Notes: a model not told the origin generated them from the letters alone. Numbered from the stretch's first letter, positions 46,061 to 54,941 are shown. The stretch: 64,000 bases of DNA from Agrobacterium sp. RAC06 (GCF_001713475.1 NZ_CP016499.1:248001-312000); one strand, 5' to 3'. A program made the numbers and translations.

Positions 46061-46716
46061 ACGGGCCGCATGATCTTGGCGGGCAGATGGGCTTCGGTCC
46101 GGTCGCGCCTGAGAAAGGCGAACCCTACTTCCATGCAGAATGGGAGAAGCGGGCGTTCGGCATCACGCTCTCCTGCGGCGCGTTCGGTGCCTGGTCCATC
46201 GACGAGAGCCGGCATGCGCGCGAGAATATTCCGCCGGCGAGTTATCTGGCGGCGAGCTATTACGAAGTGTGGATACGCGGGATCGACATGCTGCTCGAGC
46301 GGCATGGTTTTGCCACCGCCGAAGAGCTGGCAACAGGGCAGCACGCGGAGCTGGGCCGAGCGCCAAAACGAGTACTGACAGCCGAGATGGTCGAAGGCGT
46401 GCTGGCCCGTGGCGGGCCGTGCGACCGGCCCGTCGAGACGGGGCCGAAGTTTGCCGTCGGTGACCGGGTGCGGACGAAGAATTTCCATCCGGCGGGCCAC
46501 ACGCGTCTGCCCCGTTATGCCCGGGCGAAAACGGGTGTGGTCGAGGCCGTTCAAGGCGGCTTCGTCTTCCCTGACGATAATGCCCATGGACGGGGCGAGA
46601 GCCCGCAATGGGTCTACACGGTCGTGTTCACGGGAGAGGAGATCTGGGGCGAGGACGCCGACCCGACCTTGACCGTCTCGATCGATGCATGGGAGAGCTA
46701 TCTTGAGCGCCTGTGA
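46057..46716 (+). CDS. nthB: Nitrile hydratase beta subunit
   Basis: A 219-aa beta subunit with the typical start [16 protein letters not shown], the [12 protein letters not shown] helix, and the C-terminal barrel [28 protein letters not shown]. It overlaps the alpha subunit by 4 nt and the accessory gene by 14 nt or more, so all three are translationally coupled. Confidence 0.94.
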   Translation: MNGPHDLGGQMGFGPVAPEKGEPYFHAEWEKRAFGITLSCGAFGAWSIDESRHARENIPPASYLAASYYEVWIRGIDMLLERHGFATAEELATGQHAELGRAPKRVLTAEMVEGVLARGGPCDRPVETGPKFAVGDRVRTKNFHPAGHTRLPRYARAKTGVVEAVQGGFVFPDDNAHGRGESPQWVYTVVFTGEEIWGEDADPTLTVSIDAWESYLERL

Positions 46717-47077
46717 AACGGTGACGGATCTTGCGGGATCGCCGGGCTTGCCGCGCTCGCCCGAAGGCGCGCCCGTCTTCGCCGAACCCTGGCACGCGCA
46801 GGCCTTTGCCATGACCGTGCATCTGCACGCACGTGGCGTGTTCAGCTGGACCGAATGGGCGGACAGCCTGTCTGCCGAAGTCCACAGACCGGAGCGGGCG
46901 ACTGACGGTTCCGACTATTTCGACGCCTGGGTCGCGGCATTGGCCGGGCTGCTGGAGCGCAAGGGGCTGGCCGATCGCGATACCGTCGAGGCCTTGCGCG
47001 AAAGCTGGCAGCGGGCGGCCGAGGCGACGCCGCATGGTACGCCCATCGAGCTCGCCAATGATCCGCTCAAGGGCTGA
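46703..47077 (+). CDS. Nitrile hydratase activator/accessory protein
   Basis: A ~124-aa protein homologous to the beta-subunit N-terminal half: PVFAEPWHAQAFAMTVHLHARGVFSWTEWA mirrors the equivalent beta-subunit segment. Such P14K/NthE-type proteins carry the alpha subunit while cobalt is inserted. The TTG at 46703 has GGGAGAG 6 nt upstream; an ATG at 46685 is the alternative and would overlap nthB by 32 nt. Confidence 0.85.
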   Translation: MSACETVTDLAGSPGLPRSPEGAPVFAEPWHAQAFAMTVHLHARGVFSWTEWADSLSAEVHRPERATDGSDYFDAWVAALAGLLERKGLADRDTVEALRESWQRAAEATPHGTPIELANDPLKG

Positions 47078-47150
47078 TGTCCACGATTTGTTCTGACTTT
47101 CCCGGCTTTGGCCTTGCATCGGGCCAACGAATCCGCGCATGACCTAGGTC

Positions 47151-48281
47151 ATGCAATTCGCGCCCCAGCAAGACGAGGCCCTCAAGGCCGTTTCGAAATG
47201 GCTGAAGGAGGGGAAGACCCCCGTCTTCCGTCTGTTCGGCTATGCCGGTACGGGCAAGACGACGCTCGCCAAACATTTTGCCGAGCATGTCGATGGCGAG
47301 GTGCTGTTTGCCGCCTTCACCGGCAAGGCGGCGCAGGTTCTGCGCTCGCGTGGCGCCTCGAATGCCAAGACCATCCATTCGCTGATTTATCGCCCGCGCG
47401 GCGAGGAGGCAGTGGAGGACGAGGAAACCGGCAAGACCTCGATTGCGCCGATGTTCTCGATCAACCGCCAGAGCCCGGTCGCCAAGGCGGCACTCATTGT
47501 CATCGACGAATGCTCGATGGTCGATGAGGCGCTGGGACGCGACTTGATGAGCTTCGGCACGCCGATCCTGGTGCTGGGTGATCCCGGCCAGTTGCCACCT
47601 GTTTCCGGCGGTGGATTCTTCACCGATCAGGAGCCGGACTATCTGCTGACAGATATCCATCGCCAGGCGCGCGACAATCCGATCATCCAGCTTGCCATGC
47701 ATATCCGTGAGGGCAAGGAGATCATGTATGGCGATTACGGCGATACCGCACGCGTGATCTCGAAGAACGAGGTGACGCAGGATCTTGTGCTGGGGGCGGA
47801 TCAGGTTCTGGTCGGCACCAACAAGACACGGCGGCGCTACAACATGCGGCTGCGCGAGTTGAAAGGCTTCACCGTCGACTATCCGCAGGCCGGCGACAAG
47901 CTCGTATGCCTTAGGAACGATCAGGTGAAGGGCCTGCTCAACGGCTCGCTCTGGCAGGTTATGACGTCGTCGCGCGAGACGGTGAAGCCCGGCATCAATC
48001 TCCTGATCAAGCCAGAAGACGACGACATGGATCGCGGGGCAGCCAAGATCAAGCTGCTCAAGGACGCCTTCGCGGATATCGAGACGGAGATACCTTGGTC
48101 GACGCGCAAGCGTTACGACGAGTTCGACTACGGCTATGCACTGACCGTGCACAAGGCCCAGGGCTCACAGTGGAACGATGTTGTCTTGTTCGACGAGAGC
48201 TGGGCGTTTCGCGATACACGCGAGCGCTGGCTCTATACCGCCGTGACCCGCGCGGCAGAGACGCTCACCATCGTCAGATGA
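47151..48281 (+). CDS. RecD-like ATP-dependent DNA helicase
   Basis: A 376-aa compact SF1B helicase. It has Walker A GYAGTGKTTLAK near residue 32, Walker B VIDECSMVDE, the motif GDPGQLPPV, and a UvrD-C2-like end with YALTVHKAQGSQW and LYTAVTRAAE. It lacks the N-terminal domain of RecD/RecD2 and resembles phage Dda-type enzymes. It is on the same strand as the nitrile hydratase genes but separated by 73 bp. Confidence 0.9.
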   Translation: MQFAPQQDEALKAVSKWLKEGKTPVFRLFGYAGTGKTTLAKHFAEHVDGEVLFAAFTGKAAQVLRSRGASNAKTIHSLIYRPRGEEAVEDEETGKTSIAPMFSINRQSPVAKAALIVIDECSMVDEALGRDLMSFGTPILVLGDPGQLPPVSGGGFFTDQEPDYLLTDIHRQARDNPIIQLAMHIREGKEIMYGDYGDTARVISKNEVTQDLVLGADQVLVGTNKTRRRYNMRLRELKGFTVDYPQAGDKLVCLRNDQVKGLLNGSLWQVMTSSRETVKPGINLLIKPEDDDMDRGAAKIKLLKDAFADIETEIPWSTRKRYDEFDYGYALTVHKAQGSQWNDVVLFDESWAFRDTRERWLYTAVTRAAETLTIVR

Positions 48282-48296
48282 GCGCTCCTGACTAGG

Positions 48297-48809
48297 TCAC
48301 TTCGCCTTGAGGGCGGTCAGCGTCGCCATCAGCTCCACGTTGTCCTTGCCGGACGCCTCGGCAATCTCGGACAGGCTCGTAGCGCCATCCGCTGCCGCAA
48401 AGCCCTTCTGTTTCAGCCCATCGACCACTTCGGCTTCAGATCTTCCGAGCAGAGGTGCAACCTCACCCGGCGTGCCGGCTGCGATGATATTGATCATGGC
48501 AAAAGCCGGATTTCCACCGCTACCGCTTGCCGAACCTGTGATGGCAGGCCAGGCGAAGGCGAGGCCGGTGACCAGACAGAGGCCGAGCGACAGGGTCATC
48601 GGCAGGCGCTTGAAATAGGCGAGGAACGGGCGCCAGTTTTTCCAGACATGCTGGACGAAAGGCAGAATGAGAACAAGGCTCAGCCATTCATGCATCTCGC
48701 GGAAGGCGGTCGTGCCGTAGTGAAAGAACAGGGCTATCCCGGAGATCAGCGAGACCAGAAACAGGCCCGTGGTTAAAGGAGTGGCATAGCGGGAAAGCAG
48801 ATTGGGCAT
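48297..48809 (-). CDS. DUF4405 membrane protein
   Basis: A 170-aa protein with three hydrophobic segments (residues ~8-30, 40-55, 70-92) and histidines placed in FFHYGTTAFREMHEWL, as in cytochrome-b-like DUF4405 proteins. The soluble C-terminus (100-170) has a helical SEAEVVDGLKQKGF repeat. Start ATG at 48809. It lies downstream of, and on the same strand as, the MerR-LuxR regulator, which may control it. Confidence 0.82.
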   Translation of the reverse strand: MPNLLSRYATPLTTGLFLVSLISGIALFFHYGTTAFREMHEWLSLVLILPFVQHVWKNWRPFLAYFKRLPMTLSLGLCLVTGLAFAWPAITGSASGSGGNPAFAMINIIAAGTPGEVAPLLGRSEAEVVDGLKQKGFAAADGATSLSEIAEASGKDNVELMATLTALKAK

Positions 48810-48915
48810 GGGGCGACCTCAGTCTTTGGGTATGACCCGCTCCTAGCTCCAGCTGCAGCCGCTGTCCCGTTAAACTTCCTCCACTATTGATGATGGACAA
48901 GACCAAGGCGGGTCT

Positions 48916-49602
48916 TCAATTGGCGACCAAACCGAGAAGAACGGCTTTCGCCACGGCCTGGAAGCGGTTTTGCGCTTGGAGTTTGCCGACGATGCTCGCC
49001 TCCACGGTACTGACCTCTTCGGTTTTCAGTTCGAGCGTCCGCGCGATCCGGATCGGCGTATAGCCTTCGACCATCAACTGCAGGCAGCGGGCTTCCGTCT
49101 CGGTCAGGGTTGGCCCCTTCTGTTCCGTGTTCAACTGACCGGCTTCGACCTCTTCGTGGTCGAGCAGGGCATTGAGTTGCTGGAGCTGACGGTGGACCGT
49201 CGAAAGGTTGGACGCCAGTTCACGGCGACGGCCGAGCAGGGCTTCCTCAAGAATCAGGTTTGCTTCGCTTGTCGAGGTGGCGGTCGAGAGTGTTTCGAAC
49301 AGGTCCTGGATGAGCGAGACCGACATGCCGACCTCTCGGCACACATTGATCAGCGCCATCCGGGCGATTTCATCGCATCCGTAGACCCGCATCAGGCCCA
49401 TGCGTCGGGCGGTGAGCAGGCCCTTTTCCTCGTAGAAATGCAGCGTTCGGTGGGTGACGCCGAAGAACTCTGCCATTTCGGCAATCGCGACCGGCTCTTT
49501 CGGTGGGGTTCTCGTCTGGACGAGGTCCGGCAAGAGAAATACCTTGTTAGGCTGACCGGATACGCTGGTGATCGGTTGCAGATGGTGTGTTCCGTGCGGC
49601 AT
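48916..49602 (-). CDS. Fused MerR-LuxR type transcriptional regulator
   Basis: A 228-aa protein; the ATG at 49602 has the excellent GGAGGGG site 4-5 nt upstream. Residues ~35-105 are a MerR helix-turn-helix (VAIAEMAEFFGVTHRTLHFYEEKGLL, then MRVYGCDEIARM). A coiled-coil spans ~110-155. Residues ~165-225 are a LuxR/GerE-like helix-turn-helix (LTETEARCLQLMVEGYTPIRIARTLEL). Two DNA-binding domains in one chain is an uncommon architecture. No effector-binding cysteines or BmrR domain are seen. Confidence 0.85.
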   Translation of the reverse strand: MPHGTHHLQPITSVSGQPNKVFLLPDLVQTRTPPKEPVAIAEMAEFFGVTHRTLHFYEEKGLLTARRMGLMRVYGCDEIARMALINVCREVGMSVSLIQDLFETLSTATSTSEANLILEEALLGRRRELASNLSTVHRQLQQLNALLDHEEVEAGQLNTEQKGPTLTETEARCLQLMVEGYTPIRIARTLELKTEEVSTVEASIVGKLQAQNRFQAVAKAVLLGLVAN

Positions 49603-49783
49603 GTACCCCTCCATGTTCAGTGCCAACGCGTCTGCTGAAGCCGATAGTTCCTCTTTTGCTGTGCTGTCTCGCTGACCCCGCTGCATCTCGAATCGCCGTC
49701 TGATTGAAGATTATAGTATATTTGAAATCCGTAAAATAAGTTTTCGCAAAAGGGAATTGCGCCTCATGTCTGGAACGCGTGGC

Positions 49784-50830
49784 TCAGCGTGGCAGGGAGG
49801 AAAGGGCGATCAGCTTCGTCATCTCGGTGATGATCTCGCTGCTCTGGCCGAGGCCGGCCCATTGCTGCTGGGACTGACGGGCATTGATATAGCTCGCGTC
49901 CGAACCCTCCAGCGTATAGCGATAGGTGGCTTCGAGGCACTGCATCTGTCCCGTCGACAGATCGTTCTTGTGGCAGAAGCGATAGATCGAGCCGGGGATC
50001 GTAAGATTTGCGCCAGCAAAGCCGTTGGCGAGGGCGCCGATTTCCAGACTGTCGCCGGAAGTCTCGCAGACGCCCATGCTGATCGGCACCTCGCTGCCGG
50101 AGCGGAGATGGCGCAGGCCGAGTTTGAGCTCGGTGCCGAGACTATGCGCCTTCAATTCGAAATGGAGGGGATGCGGTGCTCCGCCTTCGAAACTGGGTTT
50201 TTCACTCGGGCCGGCGATGCAGACCGCCCAGAGCCTCGTGCTCCAGAGCCGGGTCGCATTGACGAAGATCGAGGCGATGAGATCGTCGCCGTCCGGGCGG
50301 CGGATGAAAAGCCTTGGAAGTGAGGCCTTGTCGTCGGCGAGAGCAGGGCTCTCGACATCAGCGAAGGTGGTCTCGATCAATTCGAGGTCGCGCTCACGGA
50401 CCATGCTGGCTTGCGATGCGACGCGGTCGTAGACCGGAACATAACCGCCGAGCGGAATGCGAATGCGTAGCGGATCATCGCGGCCCTCGGAGGCATAGAA
50501 CTGGTTCAGCAGCTTGCGCAACTTTCCGGCCTGGACACGGACCAGCGGATCTGTGCCCGGATCGAAGCCGTGGCTGCGGCTGAACACATCGATACCGATC
50601 GTGTAGCCTTTCAACTGATGCGACAGGCCGAGTTGCTCCATCTCGACGATGAATTTGAGGAAGGAGCGCAGCCTTTCGGAGCGTGCGAATGTCCTGCTCC
50701 GCAACACCCGCTGCAGAGCGTCCGAAACCTGCCCGCCATCGATCCCGGTTTCCGTCAACATGCTTGCTCCAACCGCCGCAGGGGACGCCTGCGCCGTCAT
50801 CCGATAGTGCGCATTTGTGCGATCCGTCAC
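49784..50830 (-). CDS. Uncharacterised protein with winged-helix-like N-terminal domain
   Basis: A 348-aa protein. Residues ~35-130 contain VLRSRTFARSERLRSFLKFIVE, FDPGTDPLVRVQAGKLRKLL and RIRIPLGGYVPVY, the pattern of the N-terminal DNA-binding-like domain found before TolB/TPR regions in many rhizobial regulators. The C-terminal ~210 residues are of unknown fold; no TolB or TPR repeats are visible. A GTG at 50830 is used; an ATG at 50800 is possible. Function is unknown. Confidence 0.75.
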   Translation of the reverse strand: MTDRTNAHYRMTAQASPAAVGASMLTETGIDGGQVSDALQRVLRSRTFARSERLRSFLKFIVEMEQLGLSHQLKGYTIGIDVFSRSHGFDPGTDPLVRVQAGKLRKLLNQFYASEGRDDPLRIRIPLGGYVPVYDRVASQASMVRERDLELIETTFADVESPALADDKASLPRLFIRRPDGDDLIASIFVNATRLWSTRLWAVCIAGPSEKPSFEGGAPHPLHFELKAHSLGTELKLGLRHLRSGSEVPISMGVCETSGDSLEIGALANGFAGANLTIPGSIYRFCHKNDLSTGQMQCLEATYRYTLEGSDASYINARQSQQQWAGLGQSSEIITEMTKLIALSSLPR

Positions 50831-51005
50831 AATCGAGACCTGACTAAAGGATGGGGGCTAGGCGTCAATACCTTAAAGTCTAGGGGGTGGACGCGATTGC
50901 CATTCATCAATTTCCCGCATCGGAGCATTTGCGATTCTCGTTGGCCTTCGATACCGCGATGCCGTAAGGATGCCCCAGACCTCTTCATCGCCGGATCATG
51001 CCGCC

Positions 51006-51758
51006 ATGCCTGCCAAGCTTTCCGTCAACCTCAATGCCATCGCCATGCTTCGCAACCGCCGGGATCTTCCCTGGCCTGACGTGGCCGGTCTCGGCCGTAT
51101 TGCCCTTGCTGCTGGTGCCAGTGGCCTGACGGTGCATCCACGCCCGGATCAGCGGCATATACGCTTCAGCGATCTGCCGGTGCTGCGGGCTCTGATCGAC
51201 GACGCGTTCCCCACGGCCGAGTTCAACATCGAAGGTTATCCGAGCGAGGATTTCCTGGCGCTCTGCGAGGCAACCGAGCCGGAGCAGGTCACGCTGGTGC
51301 CTGATGACCCGTCGCAGGCGACGTCCGACCATGGCTGGGACCTTGTCGTGCATCAGGATTTTCTCAAGCGTGTCGTGTCGCGGCTTCGCGCCAAGGGCAT
51401 GCGGGTGTCGCTCTTTGTTGATGGCGATGGGCGGTCCGAACCGATGGCGCTTGCAAAGGCGACCGGTGCCGAGCGCGTCGAGCTCTATACCGGCCCCTAT
51501 GGCGGCTGTTACGACAATCCGGATGAGGCTCTGCGTCAGGTCGAACTGCTCGGCCTGACGGCCGATGCCGCCCGCGCCGAGGGGCTCGACGTCAATGCCG
51601 GGCACGACCTGACGGTTGCCAACCTGCCGCTTCTGGTCAAGCGCATCCCGCATCTTGCCGAAGTCTCGATCGGTCACGGCCTGACCGCCGATGCCCTGGA
51701 ATACGGTATGGCCGAAACCGTCCGGCGGTTCTGCCGCGCCTGCGGCCAGACGATCTGA
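51006..51758 (+). CDS. pdxJ: Pyridoxine 5'-phosphate synthase
   Basis: A 250-aa TIM barrel that makes PNP from 1-deoxyxylulose-5-phosphate and 3-amino-2-oxopropyl phosphate. [14 protein letters not shown] at the N-terminus, [10 protein letters not shown] and [15 protein letters not shown] are family motifs. The ATG at 51006 (MPAKLS) is the usual start; upstream frame is not conserved-like. Confidence 0.93.
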   Translation: MPAKLSVNLNAIAMLRNRRDLPWPDVAGLGRIALAAGASGLTVHPRPDQRHIRFSDLPVLRALIDDAFPTAEFNIEGYPSEDFLALCEATEPEQVTLVPDDPSQATSDHGWDLVVHQDFLKRVVSRLRAKGMRVSLFVDGDGRSEPMALAKATGAERVELYTGPYGGCYDNPDEALRQVELLGLTADAARAEGLDVNAGHDLTVANLPLLVKRIPHLAEVSIGHGLTADALEYGMAETVRRFCRACGQTI

Positions 51759-51772
51759 ACGCAGGCCACTAA

Positions 51773-52486
51773 TCAGGCAGCCCGGATGTCGCGATCGCCT
51801 TGCAGTGCGAAGGTAACGGCCGCTTCGGCATGGATGGTCGTCGAGTCGTAGCCGGGCAGCTGAAGTGTCGTCGGGTCGAGGATGAGGCAGATCTCCGTGC
51901 AGCCGAGGATAACGCTGTCGGCACCTTCAGCCTTGGCCTGTTCGATGATTCCGTTCAGCTTGTCGCGTGACGTGTCGAGAACCCGGCCCGCGCAGAGCTC
52001 TTCGAAGATGACATCATGGGTGACGGTCCGCCCTTCCGCATCCGGCACCATGATCTCGATGCCGTGGCGCTTCATGCGCTCGGCGTAAAACGGTTGTTCC
52101 ATGGTGTAGCGTGTTGCGAGCAGCAGCGGGCGTTTTGCGCCGCCGGCTTTCAATGCATGGGCGGTTTCATCGATGATGTTGATGAGTGGTACGTCGATCC
52201 GTGCCTGCACCTCGTCGGCGACGAGATGCATGGTGTTGGTGCAGATCAGAACGCAGTCCGCGCCGGCCTTTTCCAGGCCTGTTGCGACGTCGCCCAGACG
52301 CTTCGCGGCAAGGTCCCAGCGGCCGGCCTTCTGCAGTGCGACGATCTCCGCGAAGTTGACCGAGTGCATCAGGACCTCTGCCGAAGTGAGGCCGCCGAGG
52401 CGGGCGCGAACGGCCTCGTTGACCTGGCGGTAATAGACCGCCGAACTTTCGAAACTCATCCCGCCAATCAAGCCAATCGTCTTCAT
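51773..52486 (-). CDS. Aspartate/glutamate racemase family protein
   Basis: A 237-aa cofactor-independent racemase. LIGGMSFESSAVYYRQVNE starts the protein; the two catalytic cysteines are in LICTNTMHL and VILGCTEICLIL. The pattern matches the RacD/YgeA group. It is divergent from an Lrp-type regulator across a 164-bp gap, a layout that suggests control by that regulator. Confidence 0.92.
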   Translation of the reverse strand: MKTIGLIGGMSFESSAVYYRQVNEAVRARLGGLTSAEVLMHSVNFAEIVALQKAGRWDLAAKRLGDVATGLEKAGADCVLICTNTMHLVADEVQARIDVPLINIIDETAHALKAGGAKRPLLLATRYTMEQPFYAERMKRHGIEIMVPDAEGRTVTHDVIFEELCAGRVLDTSRDKLNGIIEQAKAEGADSVILGCTEICLILDPTTLQLPGYDSTTIHAEAAVTFALQGDRDIRAA

Positions 52487-52650
52487 GTCTCGTCTCCGTC
52501 ATTTGATGCGAAGATGATGATGCGAATTCGGCGCAATTGGGTTGCAATGATCGGATAGAGAACAGCCCTTGGCGCATGGCAGTTGGCGCGATATGAGGGG
52601 ATCGCGCAGATTATTTGCGCATTCAGGGGTTTGGGCCGGGGAGATGTGGC

Positions 52651-53115
52651 GTGATCGACGAAAGAGACAGGAAGATTCTCGATCTGCTGCAGCAGGATGC
52701 GAGCATTGCGGTTGCAGATCTCGCTGAGCGCGTGGCCTTGTCAACGTCTGCCTGCTCGCGGCGGATCCAGAAGCTGGAGGAGCAGGGCTATATCGCCCGG
52801 CGCATCGTCGTCCTCGATCGCGAGAAAATCGGCGTGCCGACCACGGTCTATGCCCTGGTGAAGACAGCCCATCATGCCGACGACTGGATTGAGGAGTTTC
52901 GCCGCGCGATCAGCGATATCTCGGAGATTGTCGAAGCCCATCGTTTGACGGGGCATTACGACTATATCCTGAAGCTGGTGCTGCCGCGCGTCGAGCACTA
53001 CGACGTCGTCTATCGCCGGCTGGTGAAGCGCGTCGAACTCTTTGACGTCTCGGCATCAATCTCTATGGAAATTCTCAAGCAGGGGCTGGCCGTGCCTGTC
53101 GATTACGCGCGTTGA
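52651..53115 (+). CDS. Lrp/AsnC family transcriptional regulator
   Basis: A 154-aa regulator: N-terminal helix-turn-helix (DERDRKILDLLQQDASIAVADLAERVALSTSACSRRIQKLEEQG split by the turn) and a C-terminal RAM domain (EAHRLTGHYDYILKLVL). The GTG at 52651 has GGGGAG 7 nt upstream. Its effector is probably an amino acid, and the divergent racemase is the natural candidate target. Confidence 0.9.
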   Translation: MIDERDRKILDLLQQDASIAVADLAERVALSTSACSRRIQKLEEQGYIARRIVVLDREKIGVPTTVYALVKTAHHADDWIEEFRRAISDISEIVEAHRLTGHYDYILKLVLPRVEHYDVVYRRLVKRVELFDVSASISMEILKQGLAVPVDYAR

Positions 53116-53502
53116 TTATTCCGGCGAGGGCAGGGCCTTGTCGGCGCGGCATTGGCTGATCGGCAACTGCTTCACGGCGTAGATGGCCGAGATCCTGCCG
53201 AGGAAGCTGTCACCAAAATCGCTGCTGCGCTCGGTTTCAGCCTCGATACAGCCGCAGGCATAGCCATAGTAGCCGTTCGTCTGGACGAAATCCCCTGTGG
53301 TGAAATCAGGCATGTTCTCCATGCCGAGCGGCTCGATCTCGGAGCCTTGCGTCATCAGTATCCATGAGCCTTCGCCATCATCGAGCCAGTAATTTCCGGG
53401 GGTCGGATTCTGTATCCAGCCGCAGCGGTTTTCCTTGGCGGAGAGGGCCGAGGTTCCGGCAAGTGTCAGGGCAAGGCAGATGAGGAGGTGTTTGGTGCGC
53501 AT
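53116..53502 (-). CDS. DUF4087 secreted protein
   Basis: A 128-aa protein with a signal peptide (residues 1-22, ending ALSA). The CGWIQNPTPGNYWLDDGEGSWIL block and YYGYACGCIEAE are typical of DUF4087. Four cysteines in the mature part could form disulphides. Function unknown. It converges with the Lrp gene with adjacent stops. Confidence 0.8.
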   Translation of the reverse strand: MRTKHLLICLALTLAGTSALSAKENRCGWIQNPTPGNYWLDDGEGSWILMTQGSEIEPLGMENMPDFTTGDFVQTNGYYGYACGCIEAETERSSDFGDSFLGRISAIYAVKQLPISQCRADKALPSPE

Positions 53503-53583
53503 GGTGTTTTCCTAGATTTCGCCGCACCATACCCATCACCTTTGGCGCTGGGAATGACCAAGTCTGGACACTATCGCAAATGC

Positions 53584-53617
53584 AAAAAAAAGGCCCCGGG
53601 ACTGATGCCCCGAGGCC
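53584..53617 (-). terminator. Terminator of the small secreted protein array
   Basis: Arms GGCCCCGGG (53592-53600) and CCCGAGGCC (53609-53617) form a 9-bp stem with one G-U pair; on the minus strand it ends in eight T (53591-53584). It lies 18 nt after the last array gene and is the only U-tract terminator in the array. Confidence 0.88.
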
Positions 53618-53634
53618 CACCACGCACCCTGGAA

Positions 53635-53883
53635 TCAGGAAGCGTTGGAAACTGTGCGGGTGACGAGGGTCACCGTCTGGTCGGCATTGACCTTATAGAC
53701 TTCGTTCACGTCACGACCACTGCCGTCTGAGAAGGTGTGGAAGAAGGTCGAACCAACAGGTGCCTTTTCCAGCTGAACGTTTGCGTTGTCATAGGTGATC
53801 GAGCCCGGGATCGGCTGGACGGAAGCGAAGGCTGCCGAGCCGGCTGCGAGGGTAATCAGGGCTGCAGAGATGATGGTCTTCAT
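53635..53883 (-). CDS. Small secreted array protein, copy A (82 aa)
   Basis: An 82-aa protein with a clear signal peptide (residues 1-20, ...AAFA) and a ~62-aa mature part starting SVQPIPGSITYDNANVQL. It contains APVGSTFFHTF and EVYKVNAD and ends in SNAS. It has no cysteine. AAAGGAA is the ribosome binding site. It is the last gene of the array and differs from copy B at only five residues, mostly at the C-terminus. I do not recognise a named family or function. Confidence 0.88.
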   Translation of the reverse strand: MKTIISAALITLAAGSAAFASVQPIPGSITYDNANVQLEKAPVGSTFFHTFSDGSGRDVNEVYKVNADQTVTLVTRTVSNAS

Positions 53884-53896
53884 GGTTATATTCCTT

Positions 53897-53963
53897 TGTG
53901 CGTTGGGTTGGCGGCGGCTCAGTGTCAGTGGGGGAGGGGCCGAGCCTGCCGCCGAATGGTTTT
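53897..53963 (-). other. Spacer hairpin between array copies B and A
   Basis: In the spacer, GGCGGCGGCTC and its imperfect complement GAGCCTGCCGCC face each other across a loop of about 25 nt. The same pair recurs in the next two spacers. No T-run follows, so it looks like an mRNA hairpin that protects or separates cistrons rather than a terminator. Limits approximate. Confidence 0.55.
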
Positions 53964-53982
53964 GCGTCCTGGGAGACGCTGA

Positions 53983-54231
53983 TTACGAAGCGTTGGAGAT
54001 CTGGCGGTTAACGAGGGTCACCGACTGGTCTGCGTTGACCTTGTAGACTTCGTTGACGTCACGACCGCTGCCGTCTGAGAAGGTGTGGAAGAAGGTCGAA
54101 CCAACAGGTGCCTTTTCCAGCTGAACGTTTGCGTTGTCATAGGTGATCGAGCCCGGGATCGGCTGGACGGAAGCGAAGGCGGCCGAACCGGCTGCGAGGG
54201 CGATCAGGGCTGCAGAGATGATGGTCTTCAT
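53983..54231 (-). CDS. Small secreted array protein, copy B (82 aa)
   Basis: Same design as copy A: signal peptide 1-20, mature SVQPIPGSITYDNANVQL, GSTFFHTFSDGSGRDV, EVYKVNADQSVTLVNRQISNAS at the end. The upstream 15 nt with AAAGGAA is identical to copy A. Most nucleotide differences from A cluster in the last ~70 bases of the coding sequence, suggesting patchy gene conversion. Function unknown. Confidence 0.88.
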   Translation of the reverse strand: MKTIISAALIALAAGSAAFASVQPIPGSITYDNANVQLEKAPVGSTFFHTFSDGSGRDVNEVYKVNADQSVTLVNRQISNAS

Positions 54232-54329
54232 GGTTATATTCCTTTGTGCGTTGGGTTGGCGGCGGCTCAGTGCCAGAGGGGAGGGGCCGAGCCTGCCGCC
54301 GAAGGGTTTTGCGTCCTGGGAGACGCTGA

Positions 54330-54578
54330 TTACGAAGCGTTGGAGATCTGGCGGTTAACGAGGGTCACCGACTTGTCGGCATTGACCTTGTAGACTTCGC
54401 TGACGTCATGGCCGCTGCCGTCAGTGAAGTTGTGGAAGAAGGTCGACCCGACAGGGGCCTTTTCCAGCTGAACATTGGCGTTGTCATAAGTGATCGAGCC
54501 CGGGATCGGCTGGACGGAGGCGAAAGCGGAGGTGCCGGCAGCGAGGGCGATGAGGGCTGCAGAGATGATGGTCTTCAT
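54330..54578 (-). CDS. Small secreted array protein, copy C (82 aa)
   Basis: 82 aa from the ATG at 54578; an in-frame extension to 54659 covers the spacer and is rejected. It differs from B at eight positions, including TS for SA in the signal peptide, FFHNFTDGSGHDVSEVY and ADKSVTL. Ends SNAS like A, B and D. Function unknown. Confidence 0.87.
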   Translation of the reverse strand: MKTIISAALIALAAGTSAFASVQPIPGSITYDNANVQLEKAPVGSTFFHNFTDGSGHDVSEVYKVNADKSVTLVNRQISNAS

Positions 54579-54692
54579 GGTCGTATTCCTTGTGTAGCGT
54601 TTTGTGGGCGGCGGCTCGGGGCGGTGGAGAGGGTCGAGCCTGCCGCTGGAGGTCTTCACGTCTTGGGAGGCGTGTTGGGTTGAACGTTTCGA

Positions 54693-54941
54693 TTACGAAG
54701 CGTTGGAGATCTGACGATCGACCAGGGTTACCGTCTGGTCGGCGTTGACCTTGTAGACTTCGCGAACGTCGCGGCCGTCACCGTTGGAGAAGGTGTGGAA
54801 CAAGGTCGAACCAACAGGTGCCTTCTCGAGCTGAACATTGGCGTTGTCATAGGTGATCGAGCCCGGGATCGGCTGGACGGAAGCGAAAGCGGCCGAGCCG
54901 GCTGCGAGGGTGATGAGGGCGGCAGAGATGATGGTCTTCAT
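54693..54941 (-). CDS. Small secreted array protein, copy D (82 aa)
   Basis: 82 aa with the common signal peptide and mature start. Distinguishing residues are STLFHTFSNGDGRDVREVY. The spacer to copy C is longest (115 bp) and keeps the facing GGCTCG/CGAGCC hairpin. Function unknown. Confidence 0.87.
   Translation of the reverse strand: MKTIISAALITLAAGSAAFASVQPIPGSITYDNANVQLEKAPVGSTLFHTFSNGDGRDVREVYKVNADQTVTLVDRQISNAS

Noticed and set aside
54579..54659. 27-codon N-terminal extension of array copy C
   Set aside because: It would bury the signal peptide behind a charged stretch; the other copies start at the equivalent internal ATG with AAGGAA-type sites.
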